Assembly (NCBI GenBank): GCA_032622095.1
Contig: CP136067.1
Location: 80,938,705 to 81,002,704, forward strand
Direction: 5' to 3'
From: Siphonodentalium dalli
Taxonomy: Eukaryota; Mollusca; Scaphopoda; Gadilida; Siphonodentaliidae
Length of the DNA: 64,000 bases
Shown: piece after piece, positions 10,392-18,828 of the stretch
Numbering within the stretch: the stretch's first letter is position 1
How the letters are laid out: each line of letters starts with the position of its first letter
Program-made: the position numbers and the translations under genes
The notes under the pieces: model-generated
The model's database searches: none
Seen by the model: only the letters and a program-made list of their open reading frames with translations
Told to the model about the DNA's origin: nothing

Positions 10392-11080
10392 CCTTTCAAA
10401 ATAGTTTTTCTGGTTTCTGGTGTTAAAATATCAACTGAACGTTTTCTTGACTTGCCACTGATAGGAGTTGCATGAGGTGTATGAAACTCATCACCAGTGT
10501 GACCTTTTAAATGTCTTTGCATCCACAGCCATCGATCCCTGTTACCTACATAATCTTGTGGTATATTAAGTTCCCCCAATCCACGTAGGAATGTTTCATA
10601 ACCAACTGGGTTAAAACCTTTTCGGTGACGAACAACATCGTTTATCAAATCAATTATATTTGATCCAGTAACTGTTTCTGTTCCATAAATTAATTGTCCA
10701 CGATCATCCCATCTAAGTTTAGGATTAGTTGACAACAATGATAAAATTTGTTGTGCTTTACCACGAAATTTAGATGGCACACTTTCCAATATATGGTCAC
10801 TCATTTTCCCAAAGTTTTCAGATAACTTTTGTTCAGGTAATCTGAATTTTGAATTTAAAGATTTTTGTGAAGTTTTCAATTTGTACAAATTTTCTCCAAA
10901 TAACTGTGACTTTTCTGATTCAGAAATATTTTTATCATAAACTGATTTCAATTCTTTGTAAGAATCTGAAACATTTGAAATTGCAGGATCAGGAGGTAAT
11001 TGAGGTTTATTCATTTCTGACATTTCCCATTGTTTGAAATCTTCCAACATTCTGAATGGTACAATAACCATTTTCTTCAT
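10373..11080 (-). CDS. Conserved Polinton-type protein of unknown function, 235 aa
   Basis: A mostly helical protein starting with MKKMVIVP. The central part has a recognisable pattern: KAQQILSLL, then WDDRGQLIYG, then GSNIIDLINDVVR and NPVGYETFLRGLGELNIP. I recall this pattern from uncharacterised proteins of other Polinton-like elements, but no biochemical role is known to me. The C-terminus is basic (GKSRKRS) and overlaps the integrase start by 19 bases, so the two may be co-expressed. Composition and frame suggest a genuine gene. Confidence 0.75.
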   Translation of the reverse strand: MKKMVIVPFRMLEDFKQWEMSEMNKPQLPPDPAISNVSDSYKELKSVYDKNISESEKSQLFGENLYKLKTSQKSLNSKFRLPEQKLSENFGKMSDHILESVPSKFRGKAQQILSLLSTNPKLRWDDRGQLIYGTETVTGSNIIDLINDVVRHRKGFNPVGYETFLRGLGELNIPQDYVGNRDRWLWMQRHLKGHTGDEFHTPHATPISGKSRKRSVDILTPETRKTILKGWSSLT

Positions 11081-11100
11081 ATTTATTTGAGATTTAGTTT

Positions 11101-11463
11101 TTACAAAATATTTTTAACAACTGCACCTAATGTTTTGCTAATCAATGGAGCAAGAAATAATAATGGTAAAAAGCCACCTTTTTGATTCAAAATTTTCTTC
11201 TTTTGTTGCAAAGGTTTGTTCTTGTCTGCAAGATATCTGATATGTTTACGCTTCGAATGTAACTTGCGGTTCTGAGCTTCATTCAGTTTTACATTACCTT
11301 TTAAAAGATTTTGACAACATTCTGAAATGCAATCCATCACTTGTTTCGGAGCATCTTTGATCATTTTCTTTTTATATGCAGATGGAACTTTACTCATTGC
11401 AACAATCAACTCACCATATTTTTTTATCAGCGGTGCTTTCCGGCTCTTAGTTTTTGAAGGCAT
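11101..11463 (-). CDS. Small basic protein with GG-type processing motif, 120 aa
   Basis: Start taken at the ATG for MPSKTKSRK. The protein is very basic in its first 95 residues and then turns hydrophobic: QKGG at residues 94-97 is followed by FLPLLFLAPLISKTLG. QKGG-F fits the adenain type-II cleavage pattern loosely, and cleavage there would release a hydrophobic C-terminal peptide from a basic DNA-binding part. The 195-residue neighbour has the same arrangement. A role as a virion core or membrane-active protein is inferred. A TATA-like sequence is present about 40 bases upstream (near 11499-11505). Confidence 0.7.
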   Translation of the reverse strand: MPSKTKSRKAPLIKKYGELIVAMSKVPSAYKKKMIKDAPKQVMDCISECCQNLLKGNVKLNEAQNRKLHSKRKHIRYLADKNKPLQQKKKILNQKGGFLPLLFLAPLISKTLGAVVKNIL

Positions 11464-11519
11464 CTTCACAGTCTAAGTAGTTGTCTCAAAATGAGCAGAA
11501 AAATTATATGTTTCATCTT

Positions 11520-12107
11520 TTATCTTTTCGGATTGAACCATTCTAAAGCTTCGAATGCAGATTTCGATGCATCAGACAACGGCATAAATTTTGAAAATTC
11601 AAGATCAATAACTGGTTTTTTTTGTAACGGTTGATGTTGAGGGTTCTGCTGAGAAGGTATAGGTGTAAATTTAGAATGTTGATTTTGTTGAGTTTGCATC
11701 GGTGTAAACTTTGAATGATTTAGAGAAAGCTTTGTTTTACGTTTAGATTCTTTTTGATTACCTCTTTGTTGTGTTTGCTTCCGAGTAATCTTTGAACGTT
11801 TTGGAGAAACCTTTGATTTACTTTTAGATTGTCTACCAGTTTGTTCAAATGAATTTTTCAAAAGACTTCTAATTAAAACTCCTCCAAGAAACCCACTACC
11901 ACCTCGTTGTAAAATTAATTTGCGTTTTGTTTCCATATCAGTTGATCGATCAGAGATTTTTTTAAGAACATTTTTATTTCTCTGAAAAAACTTTTTTGTC
12001 TGTGATGGTAATTTCCAATCATTTTCAAGAAATAATTCAGCTGCAAAAGTGAAGAAATTTATAATTTGTGACAGTTCATCACGACTAAACATCTCGGTGG
12101 ACGACAT
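11520..12107 (-). CDS. Basic repeat-containing protein, 195 aa
   Basis: Start taken at the second in-frame ATG (MSSTEMF), which has an A at -3 and does not overlap the ATPase gene; a longer version from 12176 is possible. The first 60 residues are helical, followed by KLILQRGGSGFLGG (residues 64-76) with a candidate protease site at QRGG. The C-terminal half is Lys/Gln-rich and carries imperfect repeats of the form HSKFTPxxxQQN. The layout (basic region plus QxGG then small hydrophobic segment) matches the adjacent 120-residue protein. Function unknown; a virion core or scaffold protein is likely. Confidence 0.65.
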   Translation of the reverse strand: MSSTEMFSRDELSQIINFFTFAAELFLENDWKLPSQTKKFFQRNKNVLKKISDRSTDMETKRKLILQRGGSGFLGGVLIRSLLKNSFEQTGRQSKSKSKVSPKRSKITRKQTQQRGNQKESKRKTKLSLNHSKFTPMQTQQNQHSKFTPIPSQQNPQHQPLQKKPVIDLEFSKFMPLSDASKSAFEALEWFNPKR

Positions 12108-12141
12108 GGTTCTAAAATGAAAAAAATAACAACAACTGAAT

Positions 12142-12792
12142 TTATACTTTTGAATATATGACAGGACCTCGGTCATTAGCTGTCAACCATTTATGGAAAA
12201 TATCAGTTCTAATTCGCAAATAATTTTCTGTTCTAGGATGAAAATCTACTAAAATATATCCATGATTTATTGAAGTTGCATCTTCGTATGCTTGTTTCAA
12301 ATGATTGGTTTGCATTTGATGAGCCAAAACTTTTATTTGATTTTTATCTCGAACGCTTTGAAATAAAACCATGTAGTGTGCATTCAAACTTATAGTTCTG
12401 CTACTTTTTGATTTTTGGAACATGTTTTGAGTAATGTAAATTATTGAAGCATTTCGATGATGACCTTTTCTAGTAAACCAAAGCATTATTTTGTCTTCAT
12501 CTTGTTCCCCCATCATGTCATCGAAAACAACAAGATGAGGAAATGATTTATCTGATACAATTTCCTCATCATCGTCTGGAATACCATCGATAAACTTAAC
12601 GTTATCAATTTCTTTTATACGATTGTATGTGTCTTGCCATTCTTTGTAACACCAAACTATTTTCTTTGGTGGTGTTTGGAATAAATCGTGTTTAAATTCA
12701 ATAACTTTTTTAACAAATTCTGTTTTACCTGATCCACTAGGTCCGCTGATAAAGAAATTACACGGATGTTGGAAAAGTAAAGATTCTTCCAT
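12142..12792 (-). CDS. Genome-packaging ATPase (FtsK/HerA superfamily)
   Basis: 216 residues. Walker A is GPSGSGKT at residues 17-24; Walker B is LVVFDDMM with D91 and D92; a downstream IYITQN segment matches the sensor strand of viral packaging ATPases. In Polintons and related double jelly-roll viruses this enzyme pumps the DNA into preformed capsids. Its presence with the protease and two capsid proteins completes the morphogenetic module. Length is typical of the group. It is followed after 34 bases by the basic 195-residue gene. The frame and key residues are intact. Confidence 0.92.
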   Translation of the reverse strand: MEESLLFQHPCNFFISGPSGSGKTEFVKKVIEFKHDLFQTPPKKIVWCYKEWQDTYNRIKEIDNVKFIDGIPDDDEEIVSDKSFPHLVVFDDMMGEQDEDKIMLWFTRKGHHRNASIIYITQNMFQKSKSSRTISLNAHYMVLFQSVRDKNQIKVLAHQMQTNHLKQAYEDATSINHGYILVDFHPRTENYLRIRTDIFHKWLTANDRGPVIYSKV

Positions 12793-12825
12793 GTTGTCAC
12801 TTTGATGTCTAATCAGAGAGTGAAC

Positions 12826-13422
12826 TTAACGACGTGTGAATTTAGTTTTTAAACCGAAATCTCCAAAGCTGTAAATATTTCCATACATTTCAATAATCCA
12901 ATCATCATAGTCTTCTATTCTTCTGTGCTTTGTTCTGTAAATAAAAAAATCATCCCCCAAAATGTTTTTAATTTTTGCATATGTTGACATTTTTTTTGTT
13001 AACAAATACCCATAGATCCTAGGAACTGATTCAAAAGTTCCCCCATCAAGAGGTAAATGATCATCATACTTTGTATAATGAATATAGTCATGTTCATCAA
13101 AAGTTCCTAAATCTATATCTAAATGGTGTTGATCAGCACCAAATGTCCAAAAATCAGATATTTTTTCAATGAGAAAAAATGTTTTGAATTTAATAAATGA
13201 TTCAATATATTTTTGAGAGAAATGAGAAGATATACTTGACTCAAGATAGGCCAATCTCTGTAAACATTCGCCGACATCACAGCATCGTAGTATTGCTTTC
13301 TTTTCTCTTTCAAACCAGACTTCTTGTAATTCCTTCTTTATCTCTGGAATAAGCGTTGACTGTGCCACCAAATATCCATAAATCTTCTCAGCAATTTCTG
13401 GAGGTACTACTCCTGCCAACAT
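12826..13422 (-). CDS. Unknown Polinton protein, 198 aa
   Basis: Start taken at the ATG for MLAGVVPPEIAEK, which lies 16 bases after the polymerase stop and has an A at -3. Upstream in-frame extension would run into the polymerase gene and has weaker start contexts. The protein is acidic in the middle, rich in aromatic residues (DYDDW, YGNIYSFGDFG) and ends in a basic KTKFTRR. No domain is recognised. It is between the polymerase and the ATPase, a position that in other Polintons holds lineage-specific genes. Confidence 0.65.
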   Translation of the reverse strand: MLAGVVPPEIAEKIYGYLVAQSTLIPEIKKELQEVWFEREKKAILRCCDVGECLQRLAYLESSISSHFSQKYIESFIKFKTFFLIEKISDFWTFGADQHHLDIDLGTFDEHDYIHYTKYDDHLPLDGGTFESVPRIYGYLLTKKMSTYAKIKNILGDDFFIYRTKHRRIEDYDDWIIEMYGNIYSFGDFGLKTKFTRR

Positions 13423-13438
13423 CTTGACATGAAATGAC

Positions 13439-16400
13439 TCAACATCTCCATCCGTATGGGTATGTATGAATACCATTGACGAGTTTTCGTTTTGTGTACA
13501 CCGATCTGAAAGTTTTGGTTTGACACTCACTAATCAATTGATGGTTCTTTTGTCTTTTAATTCTGGAAGGATACTCAACAACAGTTTTGAAATTTTCACG
13601 ATCATTAACACATTGTACCATTGTTTCAAAATTAACTTTTTGACTTGTGCTGTAATCAAGAGTGATACCTTTTACCTTACATTTGGTGTATCTTACCCCA
13701 TCTTTGATGTATTCATATCCGTAGTTCTTTGGCCCAAGTCCAACAAATTTGACAATCTTTGCATCTGGATGTTCGTCGCTCCATTTCCCCAATCTTCCTT
13801 CGATAGTTTTGATGTTCTTCTTTGATGGATCACTGACATACATACAGCTGTCTGTATCAAAATACAGCACTCTATCTCCAAGTTTTTCTAAAACTTTATA
13901 CAATTGTAATCTTGCATACGCTGTAACAAAAGAAGCAACAACAACATTTGCTGAATGATGAGGTTCAATATTATCTAAGATGTCAACATAATTTACCAGA
14001 ATGAATTTGTCACCATCAAGAAGTGTAACATTTTGAACAATTATATTGTTACTAGTAAGCAATTCAAAATAACGTGATGGTTTATCCACATACTCTGTTT
14101 TTGACATAAGATTTCTTTGTGCATTCTTACCCCATATACAATTAATCATAATTTTAGATATTTGACGTTTTCCTGGATTCTTCTCGATGTTCTCCAAATT
14201 TATACCCTCAGCTGCATAATAATCCTGTACAAACTTTTGTTTCTGTTCTTCTGTCTCAACACCAAATGGATAACCACTACATTCCTGTTTGATCTTTAGA
14301 TGTTTATCGATATAGGATTTGTATATTTCATCTGTCCAATCTGTCCAATGCCAAATTTGGTACACATCAAGTATTTTGTAGCCAACATCCATTGCTTTGA
14401 ATAATTCTGGCGTGGTCCACACTCCGGTTATAGCTCGATCTTCTTCTGAATGGTTACATGCCTCGTTCTCATTGATGGCACAAGTGTTGCACAGAGTAAA
14501 AACCATTTTCTTGTTACAATGAATCGGTAGAACTGGAATATACAATTTCGATGATGGTAAAATTGTACATTTAACAAGCCCCGCATAGTCTCTAATGTGT
14601 TCTTGATCGATCTGCTCTTGGCTCAAAATTTCTGGATGTCCAACAGGGTAGAATTTATATTTGTTGCAAAATGGATACAACGAACACACATCGATGAACT
14701 TGATTTCTTTTGTGGAATCTTGATCAATTTCCTCGTACAATTTGATGGCATTTGTACGTCCACCAAACAATGCTTCTCTTGGCAAAATAGGGTCTCGATG
14801 TTTGTAGAAAGATTCCATTTGTTGTTTGAATTTCACATCCGATTTCATTCTTTCGTCGATCTGATGCTCCCAAATTGATTCAACTCTGTAACCAAGACTT
14901 TCCAGTTCATCTTTCTTCTGTTGGGTTCTTGTATATAATTCTTCCATGGTGAGCATCGTATAGGGATTCTTGTATTGTCTGTTGTTGTAACATTTTGGAC
15001 ATCCATGAAACAGACATCCATTCATCTCAAAAACTGTTCTTGTGGCTTCCTCATATCCATCGACGTAGTGTCCACCAATCTTGATTTCTCCTCCATTCAA
15101 AGCATGCTTGATTGTTATCATACGTGACAATGATATATGTTGAAGCCAACGTATCGCTTTCATGGAATAGTTTTTAGCACATGGGTATCCACCATCTGGA
15201 ATGATTCCAATTGTTTTCTCTGGCATTGAATTCTTCCTCCATGCCAAATTGCAAACTTGTGCCAATGTTATTGACTCAATGAACGGGTCAATCTGTTCTG
15301 TTTCCAATATGTATTTCCTGAATTTTCCACATCCACGGCGAAGAATATCCACGTCTGATTTGCAGTACTTCTCTATCTCTTCTTGGAAGTTGAATATCGC
15401 ATAATTTTCTATTTTCTCATTGTACCATTCAAAGAATTTCTCTCGATTTTCCACGCTCATCATGTCTGGTTTGTAGTAATCAGAAGCCAAGTAATGTCCA
15501 ATGTAATTTTGAAACTTTGGTGAATTCGCCCAATGTGGAAAGTGTCCTTTTGCCATCTCATTCAGCTGAAAAGTTTGTGGAAATTTTGAAAGCGGCATCA
15601 TCAGAAAACTCAGAGAATCAATAACTTTCACGCTGTTGCATTTTAAACTGAGAATTTTGTTTCCATTCATGATCAGTTCTGGTTTATGAATTCCACTTTG
15701 TATGAGTGCTTGAAGTAGAAACTGTGCATCGTACCCCTGAGCATTATGTGCTATTGCAACACATCCTTTGTGATCTTGATGGAATAACCAGTTTGTGAAG
15801 TCTGTTAAAACGTTGTCACCCTTGAATACAAATTCTCTGGAATCCGGTCCGCATGTTTCACATTTTTCTTCGATTGGTTTGCACATGCAATCTCCACAAG
15901 CGGTATGTGCAACACAGAAGTTTGGAATATGAACACCTGTGTCTTGTCTGCATTCAAAGTCAAAGAATACATATGGAATCTTTGCAGGTTTCTTTTCCGG
16001 TGATTCATATTTTGGAATGTAGCACCTGTGATCTGCTTCAACGATTTCTTTGCAATGTTTGCATTTCTTCAACCCCGCACATATATGTCTGTTTGATTTA
16101 TTGATGAGAAATTCTTCATCACAAATGTTGCATAGTTGAACCAAATCACATATTTTTCTTTTCTGTTTTCCTTCCGTCTTCAAATGGTTGTCGAAACAAG
16201 ATTTACTTCTGAATGATCGTCGACACGTTCTACACTTCACCAAATTTGTGAAATTACACTGTGTCAATGACCAGCATGCACAAACAAATCTGCATCGATG
16301 ATCGCCACGACTTTTGAATCCAATGTCACAGAATTCGCAGTAGTAGCTGGTGCCTAGAAATCCTTTGATTGATGTTATGGTGTCGAAGTGATTGTTGTTG

Positions 16401-17512
16401 TAGTAGATGTGTACACATTTGCTCTCCGAACACATTTCTGCAGGTTCAAATAGAAATCCAGCGCCAGCAAATTCATTGTGAATTTTCACAACATATTCTG
16501 GATACAATATTTCTTGAATCTTGTGGAACTCATTGATACTGCAAACTGTATCGTGTGGAATACCAGCACGGTTGAGTAGATTTTTTGCTGTATCTGTTTG
16601 TGCTGTGTATATTGATTGTCTTATTCTTTTCCATTTCTTTGACCAGCACGCAGATCCATCACTATCTGCCTTACACATTCCGACGACAATAGATCTTGCC
16701 ATACACATAACATCATCAGCATTTTCAATCCGGACAATACTTCTTTTCACTTTTGTAAGCTTGTTCTTGTCTGCAAATGGTCCATAATGTAGTGAGTGTC
16801 GTGTACCACCTTCCGGAATATCTGTAACGAAGATTTCGAAATTGAGTGCACCGTCATGAATTGTAAAGTCTGCATTTGATTGAACCACATTTTGAATATT
16901 ATCCATGAGTGTCTCACCATTCAATTCACTGGCTTTTGTGAATGGAATGAAAATGTTCATATCAAGTCCTGGATGATTTATCGTAACTCTGATTCTTGTC
17001 TTCTCATTTGCTGAACATTTCTGTTTCAATTCTTCTGTCAACTTCTCAAATATCTCTGGAATGTTTTCGATTGGATCTGTAAATTTCTCGAATTTCACAC
17101 CAAATTGTCGTGATGCTGATTTAAATTTTCTGGAAAATTTCTCCGAGTTCAGCTCCAATTTGAAATATTTTGTTGGATTGAACACAACACGCTCTCTAGC
17201 CAGACTTCTCTTTCTCTTCCCACCAATTTCTCTATTCTGTCTTCGACCGCGTCCAATCTGACCATCACTAGAACTTTCTTCACTTTTGCCTCCATCAGTT
17301 TCCATATCGCTCTCTTCATTTTCTGCCTCATCAGTTTCCATATCGCTCTCTTCACTTTCTGCCTCATCAGTTTCCATATCGCTCTCTTCACTTTCTGCCT
17401 CATCAGTTTCCATTTCGCTCTCTTCAATAACTGCAGGCCTTGGTCTTTTTCTAACAATATCTTCTTCGCTGGCGGAGTCGTCTGAAACAGGTCTTTTGAT
17501 TCTCTTAAACAT
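13439..17512 (-). CDS. Protein-primed family B DNA polymerase (POLB), 1357 aa
   Basis: Replicates the element. The 3'-5' exonuclease motifs are FFDFECR (~residue 517), AHNAQGYDAQF (~590) and YCKSDVDIL (~720). Polymerase motif A is DVCSLYP (~940), motif B is KIMINCIWGK (~1120) and motif C is YFDTDS (~1217). A Cys/His-rich region at ~385-500 could form zinc fingers. The N-terminus is unusual: residues 1-32 are identical to those of the divergent zinc-knuckle gene (17732), and residues ~33-80 hold several copies of a 12-residue acidic repeat, SEESDMETDEAE. KRIKRP and RKRPRP in the shared leader look like nuclear-localisation sequences. Transcription probably starts from the TATA box at 17605-17611. 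The frame is intact. Confidence 0.95.
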   Translation of the reverse strand: MFKRIKRPVSDDSASEEDIVRKRPRPAVIEESEMETDEAESEESDMETDEAESEESDMETDEAENEESDMETDGGKSEESSSDGQIGRGRRQNREIGGKRKRSLARERVVFNPTKYFKLELNSEKFSRKFKSASRQFGVKFEKFTDPIENIPEIFEKLTEELKQKCSANEKTRIRVTINHPGLDMNIFIPFTKASELNGETLMDNIQNVVQSNADFTIHDGALNFEIFVTDIPEGGTRHSLHYGPFADKNKLTKVKRSIVRIENADDVMCMARSIVVGMCKADSDGSACWSKKWKRIRQSIYTAQTDTAKNLLNRAGIPHDTVCSINEFHKIQEILYPEYVVKIHNEFAGAGFLFEPAEMCSESKCVHIYYNNNHFDTITSIKGFLGTSYYCEFCDIGFKSRGDHRCRFVCACWSLTQCNFTNLVKCRTCRRSFRSKSCFDNHLKTEGKQKRKICDLVQLCNICDEEFLINKSNRHICAGLKKCKHCKEIVEADHRCYIPKYESPEKKPAKIPYVFFDFECRQDTGVHIPNFCVAHTACGDCMCKPIEEKCETCGPDSREFVFKGDNVLTDFTNWLFHQDHKGCVAIAHNAQGYDAQFLLQALIQSGIHKPELIMNGNKILSLKCNSVKVIDSLSFLMMPLSKFPQTFQLNEMAKGHFPHWANSPKFQNYIGHYLASDYYKPDMMSVENREKFFEWYNEKIENYAIFNFQEEIEKYCKSDVDILRRGCGKFRKYILETEQIDPFIESITLAQVCNLAWRKNSMPEKTIGIIPDGGYPCAKNYSMKAIRWLQHISLSRMITIKHALNGGEIKIGGHYVDGYEEATRTVFEMNGCLFHGCPKCYNNRQYKNPYTMLTMEELYTRTQQKKDELESLGYRVESIWEHQIDERMKSDVKFKQQMESFYKHRDPILPREALFGGRTNAIKLYEEIDQDSTKEIKFIDVCSLYPFCNKYKFYPVGHPEILSQEQIDQEHIRDYAGLVKCTILPSSKLYIPVLPIHCNKKMVFTLCNTCAINENEACNHSEEDRAITGVWTTPELFKAMDVGYKILDVYQIWHWTDWTDEIYKSYIDKHLKIKQECSGYPFGVETEEQKQKFVQDYYAAEGINLENIEKNPGKRQISKIMINCIWGKNAQRNLMSKTEYVDKPSRYFELLTSNNIIVQNVTLLDGDKFILVNYVDILDNIEPHHSANVVVASFVTAYARLQLYKVLEKLGDRVLYFDTDSCMYVSDPSKKNIKTIEGRLGKWSDEHPDAKIVKFVGLGPKNYGYEYIKDGVRYTKCKVKGITLDYSTSQKVNFETMVQCVNDRENFKTVVEYPSRIKRQKNHQLISECQTKTFRSVYTKRKLVNGIHTYPYGWRC
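17280..17420 (-). repeat. 36-bp tandem repeat within the polymerase N-terminus
   Basis: Three to four near-identical 36-bp units encode the acidic 12-residue repeat of the polymerase. The array starts exactly where the palindrome shared with the zinc-knuckle gene ends. Confidence 0.85.
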
Positions 17513-17827
17513 TTTTGTCTTGAGTTTTTGTCAGCAAAAAATATTGCGACTGGCTTCTTCGGAGTTGAAGTGTAAAGTGTATAATTACACAATTTTACAC
17601 TTGCTTTTATAGCATTTTTCATCGTGACTGCTATAAAAGCAGGTGTTAAAATTGTGTAATTATACACTTTACACTTCAACTCCGAAGAAGCCAGTCGCAA
17701 TATTTTTTGCTGACAAAAACTCAAGACAAAAATGTTTAAGAGAATCAAAAGACCTGTTTCAGACGACTCCGCCAGCGAAGAAGATATTGTTAGAAAAAGA
17801 CCAAGGCCTGCAGTTATTGAAGAGAGC
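17417..17827. repeat. 411-bp near-perfect palindrome covering two gene starts
   Basis: Arms of about 200 bp centred at ~17622. The coding parts (first 32 codons on each side) are identical, and the noncoding parts differ by about two positions close to the centre (GCAAGTGTAAAA against GCAGGTGTTAAAA). Outside the arms the two genes have no visible similarity. Confidence 0.95.
17513..17731. promoter_or_regulatory. Symmetrical bidirectional promoter
   Basis: Mirror-image CTATAAAAGC boxes lie at 17605-17611 (read on the minus strand, toward POLB) and 17632-17638 (plus strand, toward the zinc-knuckle gene), each about 100 bases from its ATG. Because the arms are almost identical, both genes should respond to the same upstream factors and have the same 5' leader. 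Confidence 0.8.
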
Positions 17828-18307
17828 TATATTGAGCTGCATAAAGAAGAATCTACACTACTACAGACTAGAAAAATTCAAGATAATCTTGTCGAATTGA
17901 GACAGATCTCTACTGATTTGTTTAAATTTTGTAACAAAATGCAATGGCAAGAGAAAAAAGAGAAAAACAAAGCTGATAAAAATTGGAAACCACCATATGG
18001 TTACTGTTACAAATGCGGACAAGACTCCCATTGGTCCTTCCAATGTAAAACAGATTTCGACAACAAAAAAAATGTGAAAACTATACAAAAAAGTCTACAA
18101 GCAGTAACAATACAAGAACAAAATGCAGTTATCAAAACTGAAGAGATGTCTACAACATCAGATGTTTTCAAACAACCCCGACCTGTTGATCCTACGAATG
18201 ATTCACAGAACAAATCTGAAGATAAGCATCCAGATTTTGAAAATTCCAAGAAAACTTCCAAGAAAAAGAAGCTGAGACAATTCTACATTCCAAAAACAGA
18301 TAAATGA
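17732..18307 (+). CDS. CCHC zinc-knuckle protein sharing the polymerase N-terminus, 191 aa
   Basis: Residues 1-32 are identical to the DNA polymerase N-terminus, encoded by the other arm of the palindrome. A helical charged stretch follows (about 33-85), then one retroviral-nucleocapsid-type knuckle, C92-x2-C95-x4-H100-x4-C105, with the aromatic residues usual for nucleic-acid binding. The C-terminal half is Lys/Ser/Thr-rich and disordered-looking, with KKTSKKKK near the end. It probably binds single-stranded nucleic acid; a role in replication beside the polymerase is inferred from the shared promoter and leader. A zinc knuckle is not part of the standard Polinton set. An AATAAA lies 32 bases after the stop. 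Confidence 0.8.
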   Translation: MFKRIKRPVSDDSASEEDIVRKRPRPAVIEESYIELHKEESTLLQTRKIQDNLVELRQISTDLFKFCNKMQWQEKKEKNKADKNWKPPYGYCYKCGQDSHWSFQCKTDFDNKKNVKTIQKSLQAVTIQEQNAVIKTEEMSTTSDVFKQPRPVDPTNDSQNKSEDKHPDFENSKKTSKKKKLRQFYIPKTDK

Positions 18308-18338
18308 ATCGATACAAACATTTGAAAATTATATTGTG

Positions 18339-18344
18339 AATAAA
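18339..18344 (+). terminator. Poly(A) signal of the zinc-knuckle gene
   Basis: AATAAA just after the stop codon, followed by a GT-rich stretch (CGTGTTTTGTTTTGTTTTTT). The 3' end converges on the minus-strand gene whose stem-loop is at 18419-18434. Confidence 0.7.
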
Positions 18345-18418
18345 TTATGAATTGAACAATCGTGTTTTGTTTTGTTTTTTTCAGCTATGAAAGAGTAACC
18401 TTTTTGGGGAATGTGGGT

Positions 18419-18434
18419 GGCCCTGAAAAGGGCC
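18419..18434 (-). terminator. Histone-type 3' stem-loop of the 116-aa gene
   Basis: On the minus strand the sequence reads GGCCCTTTTCAGGGCC followed by ACCCA, preceded by an A-rich stretch, 18 bases after the stop codon. This fits the metazoan histone mRNA consensus GGYYYU-HHUN-ARRRCC-ACCCA exactly: a six-pair stem with a UUUC loop. The downstream AAAAAGGTTACTCTTTC is shared with the stem-loop at 19876. Confidence 0.85.
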
Positions 18435-18452
18435 GTTTTTCTTTTCCAGAAT

Positions 18453-18803
18453 TCATAAAAATTCTGCCAAATCAGGATATATCCCGTTGGGATTAATTGT
18501 CACAGACCAAGTAGGGTTTGATCTGTGCGCCGCAGCAGCCTGAGCGAAGCTGTCAATTGCTGCATTGCACAGATCTTTCTTCGAGATCTGTGACAAGATC
18601 TCCCCGAGATCAAGATTGCTTGGTTCTTGATCACATACTTCAGCCGATGGACGTCGCCGAGCCAGAAAATCTGTTAACATCTGTTTCTGCACCACCTTTT
18701 GTTCAGGAGAATCCTGCCATTTCCTATAGGTTCTGATTTTCGTCTCCTCTGACGAATCTCTCTTCCTCCATAGCTTCTTGATAAATTTCTTTAGAGACGG
18801 CAT
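18453..18803 (-). CDS. Cassette gene A, unknown protein, 116 aa
   Basis: Begins with a basic amphipathic segment (SLKKFIKKLWRKR, residues 3-15); the middle has QKMLTDFLARRRPS-type helical sequence and the C-terminus ends in WSVTINPNGIYPDLAEFL. No family recognised. It is transcribed leftward from the first divergent promoter module; a TATAAAAATATTTT box lies about 38 bases before the ATG, so the leader must be very short. The 3' end carries a histone-type stem-loop instead of a poly(A) signal. It has no similarity to the gene in the same position of the second cassette. Confidence 0.65.
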   Translation of the reverse strand: MPSLKKFIKKLWRKRDSSEETKIRTYRKWQDSPEQKVVQKQMLTDFLARRRPSAEVCDQEPSNLDLGEILSQISKKDLCNAAIDSFAQAAAAHRSNPTWSVTINPNGIYPDLAEFL

Positions 18804-18828
18804 AATGAATGAAGTTCACTGAAAAAGT

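Larger units (their letters stand above)
18330..18434. repeat. Conserved cassette tail, copy 1
   Basis: Matches 19792-19891: AATAAA, TTGAACAATCGTGTTTT, a T-rich run, CAG, ATGAAAGAGTAACC and the stem-loop. It marks the left border of the first duplicated cassette. Confidence 0.85.

Noticed and set aside
12826-13530. Longer form of the 198-residue protein overlapping the polymerase gene
   Set aside because: The extended region lacks a well-placed ATG and overlaps 92 bases of the polymerase, whereas the ATG at 13422 gives a clean junction.
17149-17900. Frames antisense to the polymerase start and across the palindrome
   Set aside because: Shadows of the palindrome and the 36-bp tandem repeat; the two real starts have TATA boxes and good contexts.
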